From: Pandoraea nosoerga
GTDB taxonomy: Bacteria; Pseudomonadota; Gammaproteobacteria; Burkholderiales; Burkholderiaceae
DNA: 64,000 nucleotides
Assembly: GCF_902459585.1 (NCBI RefSeq)
Contig: NZ_CABPSC010000008.1
Location: forward strand, 1 to 64,000
Reading direction: 5' to 3'
How positions within the stretch are numbered: position 1 is the stretch's first letter; each line of letters begins with the position of its first letter. Positions 36,778-46,143 of this stretch are shown here, piece by piece. A model generated the notes under the pieces. That model saw only the letters and a program-made list of their open reading frames with translations, was not told the origin of the DNA and ran no database searches. A program made the translations under genes and the position numbers.

Positions 36778-36853
36778 TTGCGCTCCTTGGCCGCCAATGT
36801 ATCGGCTGGCGATTTGCCGATTTTGCGCATTTTCGCGGGCCTGCCCGGCCCGA

Positions 36854-39289
36854 TCAATCCCTGAACATTCCCTTGCGGATGATGGCGTGGACGCCCCAGT
36901 TGCCGTTGACCACCTGCGTCACGCCGAAATCGACGGCCACCGACAGGATGGCCGTGGCTTCGTCTTCGGTGAGCCGCTTCACCTGCATGAGAAAGCGCCG
37001 AGCCTTGAGGAAGGCATCGCGCAGGGCGCTGTCGAGCGCTGACTTCATGTAGATCTGGCTTTGCGCCTTCTGCCCGAGTTCGGCCAGATGGTTGGGCGAG
37101 CTGAAGCCGTGAATGATCCATTCCGTCGGCGTTTCCACCAGCGGGTAGGTCAGATCGGCGTGCGGGGCGTCGAGCGCGATCGTCGCCTTCTTGTGCAGGA
37201 TCAACTGGATGTTGCCCGTGAGCGAGCATTCGATTGCCGTGCCGCCGAGCTCGGCGTCGCCCTGCGAGGCATGCGGGTCGCCGATCGAGAGCAATGCGCC
37301 CGGCACCGCAACCTTGAGAAATACACTTGCCCCGCGCGTCACCCGCCAGTTATCGAGATTGCCCGCATAGCTCGACGGCGGGATCGAATCGATGAGGCCG
37401 TCCTGCGCCGGGGCCACGGCAAGCACGCCGAAATGCGGACGCAGTGGAATCTCCACGTGCCGGAGCGTGCGATGGTTCTTCGTGATGCGCGCGTGGTCGA
37501 CCGGCACGCCGGGGTAGTCGATAGTCGGATGCACCACGCCGAACGGATCCTTTTGCGGCGTCCAGCGGAAGCTGTACAGCGCCCGCGCGACGCCGTCGCC
37601 GCTCCTACTGCCGCCATGGGCGCCCCCATGAGCGCCCGCGCCACCCGCGCCGGCCTGGCCGCCGTGCTCTTCATCGCCGCCACCGTGACAGTCGATTTCG
37701 AAGACGGTGACAACTTCGCGCTCGCGCGGCAACGTGAGCATGTCCTGGTAATGAAAGCCCCACCATGTCGATGCATGACTGCCGAACGCCTTGCCCGCAT
37801 GGGCGGGATTGGCGCTGGGCCGCGGCCAGAGATCGAGGATGCGCACTTCCAGCACGTCGCCCGGCATGGCGTCCTCGACGGCGATGGGGCCGGTGCAGAT
37901 GTGCACGCCGAAGCCCTCGCCCGCACCGCGCCCGTAGACCGACGCATCCATCGGCCCGGCGCCGCGTCGGTCGACGTTTTTCTGCGTGGCCGTCCAGTGG
38001 AATACGCTCTGCGCGCCCGGATCGCCCTCGACCATGCGCTCCCAATCATCGGTGGCGTGCTGCGTGAGCGTCTCGATGGTGACCGTGTCGCCGGAGCTTA
38101 CCGTCAGCGCGGGCGCGAGATCATGGCTCAGATACCCCCAATGCACCGTGTCGCATGTCGCGCGCAGATAGTGGTGCTGTCCCGCGTCGTGGGGAGCCTT
38201 GCCATGCGCGCGTGCCGCGTGCGCTGCGGCGCCCGCGTGTGCCGCGCGATGCCCGTGGCCTGCCGCCGTCAACGCGCGTTGTGCAAGACTGGCGGGCACG
38301 TCGGGATGTCCGCGCGAGATGCGCGAGCGCTCGGGCAGTGCGCGAGCGCGCTGCGCCTGATCGCGGCTCGCCTTGGGCGACATGCCGAAGCGTTCGCGAA
38401 ACGCCTGGCTGAAGTACGAGGGGTCGTTGAAGCCCCATCGATAGCAAATGTCCGAGACCGGCAACTGATCGTAGGCGGGGTTGTGCAGATCCGCGTAGCA
38501 GCGCTCCAGACGGCTGTGGCGCAGATACGACGAGAAGCTCTGCCCCGAGGCCTCGAACAGCTTGCGCAGGTAGCGATCCGAGACGTGCTCGTCCTTCGCG
38601 ATGGCGCACAGCGACAGGTCAGGCTCGGCCAGACGCGCCTGAATGCGGTGACAGATGCGCGCAAACACCACGGCGCGCGACGCCGACAGCCCCGAAGCAG
38701 CCCGCGGTTTGGCCGCCGCGAGCGCCGAGGCCAGACATTCGAGGATCACGTTCTCGACCGGCTCGAGCGCCTGCGGGCCGCACGCCTGCAAGGTTTCGAG
38801 CTGACTGGCCAGAGCGCCGAGCAATCCGCCGAAAAGCGGCGCCACGCTCGGGGGCAGCTTGCCCGTATGCACGGGCGGCGTGCCGCCCAGGCGCGGGGCG
38901 ATGAGCGCGTGGCGCACATGCACGCAGATCAGGCGAAACGGCGTCTTTGCGACGAAGTCGGCGCTCTGGCTGCCGGGAACGCACGCAATGTCGCCGGCAG
39001 CGAGCGGCTCGCTGTTGCCGTTGCACGAGAGCTCCGCCTCGCCGTCGAGCCACATCACCACCAGAAAGCCGCGCTCGCCGCCGGCTTTGGCCGACACGAT
39101 CTGCGGGGTCGCCGCGATGACCGAGAGTTCGATGCCGCCGGGCGTGCGGTGCGTGAGCAAGGTGCCGTGCAAGGGCTCGCGCGACGAAGGCGAGCGGAAA
39201 TGCAGACGCGCGTCGAGCAACCGCGCCTGCCAGGCAGGTCCGCGCTGATCGTGAGCATACGATTCGGTGGAAAAATGCGCGCGGTCCAA
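36854..39289 (-). CDS. Fusion: AraC-type regulator + acetamidase/formamidase
   Basis: One uninterrupted 811-codon frame. Residues 1-195 form a cupin-like AraC ligand-binding domain, 206-306 an AraC helix-turn-helix (SLCAIAKDEHVSDRYLRKLF and ICYRWGFNDPSYFSQAF), 307-372 an Ala/His/Arg-rich linker, and 373-811 a full-length FmdA/AmdA amidase domain (DTVHWGYLSHDLAP, HICTGPIAVEDAMPGDVLEVR, GDPHASQGDAELGG, VDFGVTQVVNG). An extra Gly/His-rich insert lies inside the amidase part. The TTG start at 39289 is chosen because GAGGGAGA lies just upstream and no ATG fits; an ATG at 39457 would overlap the XapX gene. It is downstream of the XapX pair and a stand-alone formamidase. Confidence 0.85.
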   Translation of the reverse strand: MDRAHFSTESYAHDQRGPAWQARLLDARLHFRSPSSREPLHGTLLTHRTPGGIELSVIAATPQIVSAKAGGERGFLVVMWLDGEAELSCNGNSEPLAAGDIACVPGSQSADFVAKTPFRLICVHVRHALIAPRLGGTPPVHTGKLPPSVAPLFGGLLGALASQLETLQACGPQALEPVENVILECLASALAAAKPRAASGLSASRAVVFARICHRIQARLAEPDLSLCAIAKDEHVSDRYLRKLFEASGQSFSSYLRHSRLERCYADLHNPAYDQLPVSDICYRWGFNDPSYFSQAFRERFGMSPKASRDQAQRARALPERSRISRGHPDVPASLAQRALTAAGHGHRAAHAGAAAHAARAHGKAPHDAGQHHYLRATCDTVHWGYLSHDLAPALTVSSGDTVTIETLTQHATDDWERMVEGDPGAQSVFHWTATQKNVDRRGAGPMDASVYGRGAGEGFGVHICTGPIAVEDAMPGDVLEVRILDLWPRPSANPAHAGKAFGSHASTWWGFHYQDMLTLPREREVVTVFEIDCHGGGDEEHGGQAGAGGAGAHGGAHGGSRSGDGVARALYSFRWTPQKDPFGVVHPTIDYPGVPVDHARITKNHRTLRHVEIPLRPHFGVLAVAPAQDGLIDSIPPSSYAGNLDNWRVTRGASVFLKVAVPGALLSIGDPHASQGDAELGGTAIECSLTGNIQLILHKKATIALDAPHADLTYPLVETPTEWIIHGFSSPNHLAELGQKAQSQIYMKSALDSALRDAFLKARRFLMQVKRLTEDEATAILSVAVDFGVTQVVNGNWGVHAIIRKGMFRD

Positions 39290-39386
39290 AGCGGGTCTCC
39301 CTCGATGATGACGAACGTCCCCGGTCGCGGCGTGGGGTGGAGAAGCCCGGGGCCGCGCCGGGAACGTTGTCCATAGTGCGGGTGCG

Positions 39387-39578
39387 CTAGCCGATGTGCA
39401 ACTGGCCTCGTACCGCCGCCACGAATACGAAGCCAATGAACGTGCCAACGATGGCAAAGATGCCGCCCAGCACGTTCGGCGCGGGAATCGGCGCGCGCAC
39501 GCTGGTGTACAGGACGCCCGTCACCAGCCCGACGGCGGCGGCCTGCAGCTCGGTGGCGCCCAACGTGATTTCTACCAT
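39387..39578 (-). CDS. XapX-domain small membrane protein (second copy)
   Basis: A 63-residue protein with two membrane helices and the XapX core GLVTGVLYTSVRAPIPAPNV. ATG 39578 follows GAGGAGG. It lies 10 bases after its paralogue and 97 bases before the AraC-formamidase fusion. XapX proteins have no established function; a role in amide or ammonia handling in the membrane is only suggested by its place between two formamidase genes. Confidence 0.85.
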   Translation of the reverse strand: MVEITLGATELQAAAVGLVTGVLYTSVRAPIPAPNVLGGIFAIVGTFIGFVFVAAVRGQLHIG

Positions 39579-39588
39579 GATGGCCTCC

Positions 39589-39819
39589 TCACGACGCGCG
39601 CGTGCGCAGCGAACCTTGTTCCGGCGGACGGCCGAACGTCACCGAGCGGCGCCAGACGTTCACGATCAGATAGCCGGCATACGTGAAGATGATGGCGAAG
39701 ATGCCCCCCAGCACGTTCGGCGCGGGAATGGGCAGGTTGAGCCACGAGTACAGCGTGCCGGTGACCAGCCCGACGATGAGGGCGACGATCTCCGTGCGCC
39801 CGACGTAGACGTATTGCAT
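39589..39819 (-). CDS. XapX-domain small membrane protein (first copy)
   Basis: A 76-residue protein with two membrane helices and the core GLVTGTLYSWLNLPIPAPNV, clearly paralogous to the next gene (shared GLVTG-LY and PIPAPNVLGGIFAI). ATG 39819 follows TGGAGG at a 7-base spacing. The C-terminal tail is longer and polar. It is 88 bases after the stand-alone formamidase gene on the same strand. Confidence 0.85.
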   Translation of the reverse strand: MQYVYVGRTEIVALIVGLVTGTLYSWLNLPIPAPNVLGGIFAIIFTYAGYLIVNVWRRSVTFGRPPEQGSLRTRAS

Positions 39820-39907
39820 GCGAAACCTCCAGTGGGTGGTGCGGGCGGCGGGCGCCCGGCGTTCGGTGCACGCAGCGCCTGCCATGCAGGCGCGTGCCGG
39901 TGCCGGG

Positions 39908-41005
39908 TCAGGCGCCCGAGCTCCGGCCGGAGCCGGACAGGTCCGACGAGTCCGTCGGTTGCGACGAGTCCGACGAGTCTGACGCTCTGGGCGGGAACAG
40001 GCTGCGCGGCATTGTGCAGTGCACCCCTTGCGTGCCGTCGACGACCTGCGTCACTCCGAAGTCGGCCGCCACGCTCATGAGCGAGTAGGCATCGTCGCGC
40101 GAGAGCCCCTGCTGCTCGGTGAGCAGTTCGATCATGTCGCGTGCGGCATTCTTGCCTGCCTCGTCCAAATCCTGATGGAAGCCGTGGACGATCCAGCAGT
40201 CCGGCGTCTCCAGCAACGGCGACGGGAACGTGAAGTCCTTGCGCAGCACGATCTGGAACAGCACGTTGAGCGACGCCTCGATGGCCGTGCCGCTGATTTC
40301 GCCGTCCCCTTGCGAGATGTGCGGGTCGCCGATGGAAAAGAGGCCGCCGTCGACCTGGACCTTGTAGTACATCGTCGCGCCCGCGCCGATGCGCCAGTTG
40401 TCGATGTTGCCGCCATGCAGCCCCGGCTCGACGGTGCTCACGCGTCCGGTCGCATCGGGCGCCACGCCCGCGGTGCCCAGGTGCGGACGCACGGGCACCC
40501 GCACGCCGGCGAGCGCGGGTTGCTTGCAGCATTCGCGGTGATCGACCACCTTGCCCGGCGTGGTCAGCTTGCCCGGATAGTCGAAGGCGAACAGGGCGTG
40601 CGCGGTGTTCGATCGATCGTCGAGCTCGTAGATCGTCACGCGCTCTTTCTGGAAGTCGTCGTAGAGCTGGCCCCAGTGAGCGGCGACGTTCGCGCCGTAG
40701 CGAAAGCGCGGGATCATCTGAAGGTAGCGGACTTCGAGCATGTCGCCCGGCTTCGCGCCTTCCACGTAGATGGGCCCCGTCATGATGTGCACGCCGGGGT
40801 TGCGGTCCTCGTGGGGAATCGTGTCATAGACGGCGCGCACGGCGGCGTCCATCATGAGATCGGGCGCGTCGCCGGCGTGATGGGTGAGCGCCTCGGCGCG
40901 AACGAAATCGCCGCTCTTGACGGTCAGCACCGGTTTTTGCGCCGCATTGAAGTAGCCCCAGTGCACCGTGTCGGCGCGCGCGGGAAGGTCGTGAAGCATT
41001 GCCAT
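39908..41005 (-). CDS. Acetamidase/formamidase family protein
   Basis: A 365-residue amidase hydrolysing short amides such as formamide or acetamide to ammonia and the carboxylate. Family segments are DTVHWGYFNAAQKPVLTVKSG, HIMTGPIYVEGAKPGDMLEVR, SIGDPHISQGDGEISGTAIE and VAADFGVTQVVDGTQGVH. The last 25 residues are Ser/Asp-rich and repetitive, unlike the family. The start at 41005 (MAMLHDLPARA) is used; the frame to 41098 adds an atypical leader. It heads the minus-strand cluster formamidase-XapX-XapX-fusion. Confidence 0.9.
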   Translation of the reverse strand: MAMLHDLPARADTVHWGYFNAAQKPVLTVKSGDFVRAEALTHHAGDAPDLMMDAAVRAVYDTIPHEDRNPGVHIMTGPIYVEGAKPGDMLEVRYLQMIPRFRYGANVAAHWGQLYDDFQKERVTIYELDDRSNTAHALFAFDYPGKLTTPGKVVDHRECCKQPALAGVRVPVRPHLGTAGVAPDATGRVSTVEPGLHGGNIDNWRIGAGATMYYKVQVDGGLFSIGDPHISQGDGEISGTAIEASLNVLFQIVLRKDFTFPSPLLETPDCWIVHGFHQDLDEAGKNAARDMIELLTEQQGLSRDDAYSLMSVAADFGVTQVVDGTQGVHCTMPRSLFPPRASDSSDSSQPTDSSDLSGSGRSSGA

Positions 41006-41126
41006 GTCTCCTGAGAATCGTGATATCGCCCGCAAACACAGTCGCGGTGAAGTCATGGTAGTGCCGCGCAAAAACGCACAATTAGGAGCGTTTGCCACCT
41101 TCTCTATTGCTGGGAGGAACTAACGT

Positions 41127-42017
41127 TTACCCCGGGAAGAGCGCCAGCATGCGCTGCTTGGTGTACTCGACGAAGGCCTTGGCCAGCTGCGAGGGCGGAT
41201 GCTGGTTCGACGTGACCAGCGAAAAGCCCGACAGGATGGTCGGCTCGAACGGCTTGACGACGACGCGTCCGGCCGCGTACTTCGCCGTCACCTGGTCGAT
41301 GATCGACACCCCCGCGCCGTGCTCGACCAGCACGCAGATGGCCGCCGACAGTTGCGACTCCGCGCTCATCACGCGATCGATCCGGCGCTCGGCGAAGATG
41401 CTGTCGATGTACATCCGCCCGTCGAACTCCTTCGGATACGACACGAACGACTCGTCGCGCAGGTCCTCGGGGTAAATCACGTCGCGATCGGCGAGACGAT
41501 GGCCGTGCGGCAGGATGCAGCGCATCGGCGCGCGATGCAGCGTCTCGATGTTCACCCCCGCGTGCGTGAGCGGGTGCGCGATGAAGCCGACGTCGCACCG
41601 CCGGCCCACGACCATGTCGACCACGTTGCTCGACGCGTGGACGAGCAGCGTGGTGCGCACGCCTGGGTGCTCGCGCATGAAGCCGGTGAGCGTGGTGGGC
41701 AGAAACTCCAGCGCCAGCGCCGGCGCCCCGGCGATATGCAGCGAACCGCGCCGCAGCGACTTGATCTGCTCGGCCGTCTGCGCGATCCGGTCGATCCCCG
41801 CGAACGAGCGCTCCACCTCCTCGAACAGCACGAGTGCCTCGGGCGTCGGATTCAGCCGCCCGTTGATCCGGTCGAATAGGGCAAACCCTATGTCGGCTTC
41901 CAGGTCGTTGATCAGGCGCGTGACCGCCGGTTGCGAAACGTGCAGCATCTCGGCGGCCCGCGTGACCGTCTGGCGCAGGATCAGCGCCCGAAATGCCTCC
42001 AGTTGCCGGATTTTCAT
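41127..42017 (-). CDS. LysR-family regulator (OccR/NocR-like)
   Basis: A 296-residue LTTR opening MKIRQLEAFRALILRQTVTRAAEMLHVSQPAVTRLI (helix-turn-helix at residues about 18-37), then an effector domain. Start 42017 has GAGG at a 6-base spacing; ATG 42041 would add eight residues. Its opening resembles OccR/NocR, which sense opines and control oxidase-transporter operons. The 172-base divergent spacing to the ABC importer at 42190 makes that cluster its likely target; the formamidase cluster downstream is an alternative. Confidence 0.88.
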   Translation of the reverse strand: MKIRQLEAFRALILRQTVTRAAEMLHVSQPAVTRLINDLEADIGFALFDRINGRLNPTPEALVLFEEVERSFAGIDRIAQTAEQIKSLRRGSLHIAGAPALALEFLPTTLTGFMREHPGVRTTLLVHASSNVVDMVVGRRCDVGFIAHPLTHAGVNIETLHRAPMRCILPHGHRLADRDVIYPEDLRDESFVSYPKEFDGRMYIDSIFAERRIDRVMSAESQLSAAICVLVEHGAGVSIIDQVTAKYAAGRVVVKPFEPTILSGFSLVTSNQHPPSQLAKAFVEYTKQRMLALFPG

Positions 42018-42189
42018 CGAAGCCTCGCCATTCCACTCCATAACATTTTTGTATGGGTGGGTAAAAAAATGTGATTTGACCGTGAGTGTGTCGAAAATGA
42101 CCCTACGAAAACAACGCAAATGTTTGAGTTTTTCTCGTAATGCCGGGCCATAACATCACATAACACCGCAACACGCAAGGAGCTTTCCG

Positions 42190-43254
42190 ATGAAGACTGT
42201 CGTTCCCCAAATGCTTCGCAAGGTGGGCCGCGCCGCCCTCGTTACCGCCTGCGCCGGGCTCGTGTTCGGCGCGACCGCCGCCCAGGCCGACACCACGCTG
42301 TATGTGGGCGCTTACGGCGGTTCGTTCGAACAGATGCTCAAGAAGGACGTGATTCCCGGCTTCGAACGGGCCAATCCGGGCACCAAGGTCGTGATCGTGC
42401 CGGGCGACTCGACGACGACGCTCGCGAAGCTCCAGGCGCAAAAGGGCAAGGCCGGCATGGACGTGGTCTTCCTCGACGACGGTCCGATGTACCAGGCGAT
42501 CCAGATGGGCTTCTGCGGCAAGCTCGCCGACGCGCCGGTCTATCACGATCTGTACGACATCGCGAAGTTCAAGAACGACAGCGCCGTGGCAGCCGGCCTG
42601 ATCGCGACGGGCATCGCCTACAACACGCGCCTGTTCCAGGCGAAGGGGTGGCCGGCGCCGAGTTCGTGGAAGGAGCTGTCCGATCCGAAGTACAAGGGCA
42701 AGCTCGTGATGCCGAGCATCAAGAACACCTACGGCCTGCACGCGCTGCTCGTCGAGTCGAAGCTCAACGGCGGCAGCGACGCCAACATCGACCCCGGCTT
42801 TCGAGAGATGGAGAAGATCGCACCGAACGTGCTGTCGTTCGATCCGTCGCCGGGCAAGATCGCCGAACTGTTCCAGGCCGACGAAGTCGCGCTCGCCGTG
42901 TGGGGCAACGGCCGCGTGCAGGCGCTGCGCCAGCAGGGCATTCCGGTCGAGTTCGTCTATCCGAAGGAGGGCGCCGTGGCGCTCGGCATGGGCATGTGCG
43001 TAGTCAACAAGTCGGCCAACGACGCGCTTGCCCAGAAGTTCGTGCAGACGATCCTCTCGCCGCAGACGCAGGCCGTACTCGCCGAAAGTCAGGGCGTGGC
43101 GCCGTCCAACCGCAAGACGCAACTGTCGATGGCGGTGGCCTCGCGCGTGCCGTCGGCGGCGCAGATCGACAAGCTCGTGCGCGTCGACTGGGACGTGGTC
43201 AACGCCAAGCGCGCCGACTGGACGCAGCGTTGGAACCGCCAGATCGAACGTTGA
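42190..43254 (+). CDS. PotD-like ABC transporter substrate-binding protein
   Basis: A 354-residue periplasmic binding protein with a Sec signal peptide (cleavage probably at AAQA-DT). The mature start TLYVGAYGGSFEQMLKKDVIPGFE and the later GIAYNTRLF and KGKLVMPS segments place it in the spermidine/putrescine-like family, which also takes opines, amino acids and iron. AAGGAG lies 6-7 bases before ATG. It is first in an importer operon followed by ATPase, two permeases, and an oxidase, which argues for an amino-acid- or opine-like substrate. Confidence 0.9.
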   Translation: MKTVVPQMLRKVGRAALVTACAGLVFGATAAQADTTLYVGAYGGSFEQMLKKDVIPGFERANPGTKVVIVPGDSTTTLAKLQAQKGKAGMDVVFLDDGPMYQAIQMGFCGKLADAPVYHDLYDIAKFKNDSAVAAGLIATGIAYNTRLFQAKGWPAPSSWKELSDPKYKGKLVMPSIKNTYGLHALLVESKLNGGSDANIDPGFREMEKIAPNVLSFDPSPGKIAELFQADEVALAVWGNGRVQALRQQGIPVEFVYPKEGAVALGMGMCVVNKSANDALAQKFVQTILSPQTQAVLAESQGVAPSNRKTQLSMAVASRVPSAAQIDKLVRVDWDVVNAKRADWTQRWNRQIER

Positions 43255-43276
43255 TTGACCGAACCGCGCGCAGGAG

Positions 43277-44365
43277 ATGACAAACGTCATGAGCACCCCA
43301 TATTTGCGTCTCGAACAACTCGGCAAGCGTTTCGGTGAGACCGTGGCCGTGGAAGGCGTCGATCTGTCGATCGCACAGGGCGAGTTCATCTCGCTGCTCG
43401 GCCCGTCGGGCTGCGGCAAGACCACGACGTTGCAGATGATTGCCGGTTTCGTCGCGCCGAGCGTCGGGCGCATTCTGCTCGAAGGCCGCGATCTCACGCC
43501 GGTGCCTCCGGAAAAGCGCGGGCTCGGCATCGTCTTCCAGAGCTACGCGCTGTTCCCGCACATGAGCGTTGCACAGAACGTGGCGTTCGGTCTGGACATG
43601 CGCCGCGTGGACGCCGCGGCCAAACAGCGGCGTGTGCGCGAAGCGCTCGAGCTGGTGCATCTCGGCCAGCACGCGCAGCGCTACCCGCGCGAGCTCTCGG
43701 GCGGCCAGCGCCAGCGTGTGGCGCTCGCCCGTGCGCTGGTGATCGCGCCGCCCGTGCTGCTGCTCGACGAGCCGCTGTCGAATCTCGACGCGAAACTGCG
43801 CGAGCAGATGCAGGACGAACTGCGCGCCATTCAACGCAAGGTCGGCACCACCACCATCATGGTCACGCACGATCAGGCCGAGGCGCTCGCGATCAGCGAC
43901 CGCGTGGTGCTGCTCAACATGGGGCGCGTGGTGCGCATCGATACGCCGCACGACGTGTACGAAGATCCGCGCGCCACGTTCGCCGCGCACTTCATCGGTC
44001 AGACCAATCTCATCACGGGCCGGCTTGACGTGCGCGGCGACGTCGCCGTGCTCGACGCGCACGGGCACCGGCTCGCCGTCTCGCCCGGCGCGCGCCTGCC
44101 CTCGCATGCGAGTCGTGCGGGCACGGCCACCTTCAGCCTGCGGCCCGAGCGCATTCGCCTGACGTCCGCCACGGCAGGGCGCGTGGCCGGACGCGTCGGC
44201 CAGCGCAGTTTCCACGGCAATCATTGGGTTTTCACCGTGAGCACGGCGCTGGGCGAGCTGCGCGTGCTCGTCGCAAACGACGGCGCGGCGGCCGCCAACG
44301 ATGGCGACGCGGTAGGCCTCGACTGGGCCGACGATGCGCTGCGTCTCGTGCAGGAGGGCGCATGA
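43277..44365 (+). CDS. PotA-like ABC importer ATPase
   Basis: A 362-residue ATPase with Walker A GPSGCGKTT, signature LSGGQRQRVALARAL, Walker B LLLDEPLSNLDAK and a C-terminal TOBE domain (SLRPERIRL). It energises the two downstream permeases. The stop overlaps the next start by 4 bases (ATGA). The ATG at 43277 or 43289 could be used; AGGAGA precedes the first. Confidence 0.93.
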   Translation: MTNVMSTPYLRLEQLGKRFGETVAVEGVDLSIAQGEFISLLGPSGCGKTTTLQMIAGFVAPSVGRILLEGRDLTPVPPEKRGLGIVFQSYALFPHMSVAQNVAFGLDMRRVDAAAKQRRVREALELVHLGQHAQRYPRELSGGQRQRVALARALVIAPPVLLLDEPLSNLDAKLREQMQDELRAIQRKVGTTTIMVTHDQAEALAISDRVVLLNMGRVVRIDTPHDVYEDPRATFAAHFIGQTNLITGRLDVRGDVAVLDAHGHRLAVSPGARLPSHASRAGTATFSLRPERIRLTSATAGRVAGRVGQRSFHGNHWVFTVSTALGELRVLVANDGAAAANDGDAVGLDWADDALRLVQEGA

Positions 44366-45315
44366 ACGCCGCAACATCGAGACCGGGCTCGCCGGGCGCT
44401 ACCGAAGCGGCCGCCATGCCGGACATGAAGGCCGTGCGCGCGATGTCGCCTGAAGCGGCCCGGCATCGTCGGGCCGGATGGGCGCTGGTCGTGCCGGCGA
44501 CGCTCTACTTCATCGTGCTGCTGGCCGTGCCGCTCGTGCTCACGTTCGTGCTGAGCCTGCATGGCTTCGACGCGAACCTCGGCGGCGTGCTGCCCACGAT
44601 CTCGCTGCAGCATTACGTCGACATTCTGACCGACAGCTACTTCTACGAAATCTTTCTGCGCACGCTGCTGCTCTCGGCGGGCGTTACGCTGCTGTGCGTG
44701 CTCGTCGGCGTGCCCGAGGCGTACTTCCTGTTTCGCATGCGCGATCCGTGGCGCTCGCTGTGCCTGGTGCTGGTGCTCGGCCCGCTGCTGATCTCGGTCG
44801 TCGTGCGCACGCTGGGCTGGTCGATCCTGCTCGGCCGCGAGGGGCTCGTCAACACCGTGCTCGCCCGGCTGGGACTGATCGATCATCCGCTGCAGATGCT
44901 GTTCACGATGGGGGCGGTCACGGTGGCGCTCGTGCACGTGCTCGTGCCGCTCATGGTGCTCTCGGTGTGGACCTCGCTCACGCGGCTCGATCCGGCCGTG
45001 GCCAACGCCGCTCGCTCGCTGGGCGCGGGCCGCGCCACGGTGATGTGGCGCGTCGTGCTGCCCCAGATCACGCCGGGCATCCTGTCGGGCAGTCTCATCG
45101 TGTTCGCCCTCACGGCGAGCGCCTTCGCGACACCGGCGCTCATTGGCGGACGGCGTCTGAAGGTCGTGGCCACCACCGCCTACGACGAATTCCTCGGCAC
45201 CCTGAACTGGCCGCTCGGCGCGGCCATCGCGATCGTGCTGCTCGTCGTGAACGTGGCCATCATCAGCGGCTACAACCGCGCTCTCGAGAAGCGCTTCACG
45301 CGCCGTCTCGGCTGA
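44362..45315 (+). CDS. PotB-like ABC importer permease
   Basis: A 317-residue inner-membrane permease with six helices and the cytoplasmic EAA loop AARSLGAGRATVMWRVVLPQITPGI that contacts the ATPase. The first 40 residues form a polar tail. ATG 44362 follows AGGAGG and overlaps the ATPase stop. It pairs with the next permease to form the channel of the PotDABC-like importer. Confidence 0.92.
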   Translation: MNAATSRPGSPGATEAAAMPDMKAVRAMSPEAARHRRAGWALVVPATLYFIVLLAVPLVLTFVLSLHGFDANLGGVLPTISLQHYVDILTDSYFYEIFLRTLLLSAGVTLLCVLVGVPEAYFLFRMRDPWRSLCLVLVLGPLLISVVVRTLGWSILLGREGLVNTVLARLGLIDHPLQMLFTMGAVTVALVHVLVPLMVLSVWTSLTRLDPAVANAARSLGAGRATVMWRVVLPQITPGILSGSLIVFALTASAFATPALIGGRRLKVVATTAYDEFLGTLNWPLGAAIAIVLLVVNVAIISGYNRALEKRFTRRLG

Positions 45316-45336
45316 ACCAGGGGAGAAGGAGCGCAT

Positions 45337-46140
45337 ATGACTCAGCATGATCGCAACGGTGCGGCCGCACTCGCGTTCCACGCGTTGTTCCTCGTTTTCA
45401 TCCTCGCGCCGCTGGTGGTGGTGTGCCTGGTCGCGTTCACGCCGGACAATTTCCTCTCGATTCCGACGCGGCACTTCTCGTTGCGCTGGTTCACGTCGCT
45501 CATGAGCGACGAGGACTTCCAGTCGGCGTTGCGCACGAGCCTGTGGCTCGGCGTGAGCTCGGCTACGGTGTCCACGGCGCTGGCGGTGCCCACGGCGATG
45601 GGGCTCGCGCGCTATCGCTTCCCGGGGCGCGACGCCATCAATTCGTTTCTGCTCTCGCCGCTGATGATTCCGCCGGTGGTGCTCGGCATTGCATTTCTGC
45701 GCCTGTTCACGCTGCTCGACATGGGCGGCTCGTTCGTGAGCCTGGTCGCATGCCACGCGCTGCTGATTTTCCCGTATGCGCTGCGGCTCATCATGGCCGC
45801 GCTGGCGGGCCAGGCCGACGAGGCCGAGCGCGCGGCGCGCTCGCTGGGCGCAGGCCGCTGGACAACCTTCCGGCGCGTCACGCTCCCGGCGATCGTGCCG
45901 GGCGTGGCTGGCGGCTGGGTGCTGGCGTTCATCAACAGCTTCGACGAACTCACCGCCACCATCTTCGTGACCTCGCCCACCACGATCACGCTGCCGGTGC
46001 GCATCTACATGAACATGAGCGAGACGGTCGACCCGAGCGTCGCGGCGATCTCGACACTGCTCATCGGGCTCACGCTGGCGGTCATGCTGGTGCTCGATCG
46101 CATCTACGGGCTCAACAAGGTTCTGGTTGGAAATCACTGA
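45337..46140 (+). CDS. PotC-like ABC importer permease
   Basis: A 267-residue permease with six helices and the EAA loop AARSLGAGRWTTFRRVTLPAIVPGV. It follows its partner by 21 bases with a GGGGAGAAGGAG ribosome site. It ends 3 bases before the FAD oxidoreductase gene, which ties transport and oxidation into one transcript. Confidence 0.92.
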   Translation: MTQHDRNGAAALAFHALFLVFILAPLVVVCLVAFTPDNFLSIPTRHFSLRWFTSLMSDEDFQSALRTSLWLGVSSATVSTALAVPTAMGLARYRFPGRDAINSFLLSPLMIPPVVLGIAFLRLFTLLDMGGSFVSLVACHALLIFPYALRLIMAALAGQADEAERAARSLGAGRWTTFRRVTLPAIVPGVAGGWVLAFINSFDELTATIFVTSPTTITLPVRIYMNMSETVDPSVAAISTLLIGLTLAVMLVLDRIYGLNKVLVGNH

Positions 46141-46143
46141 AAC

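Noticed and set aside
39290-39457. ATG start at 39457 for the AraC-formamidase fusion
   Set aside because: It would overlap the XapX gene by about 70 bases and add 56 unconserved residues; TTG 39289 has a strong ribosome site.
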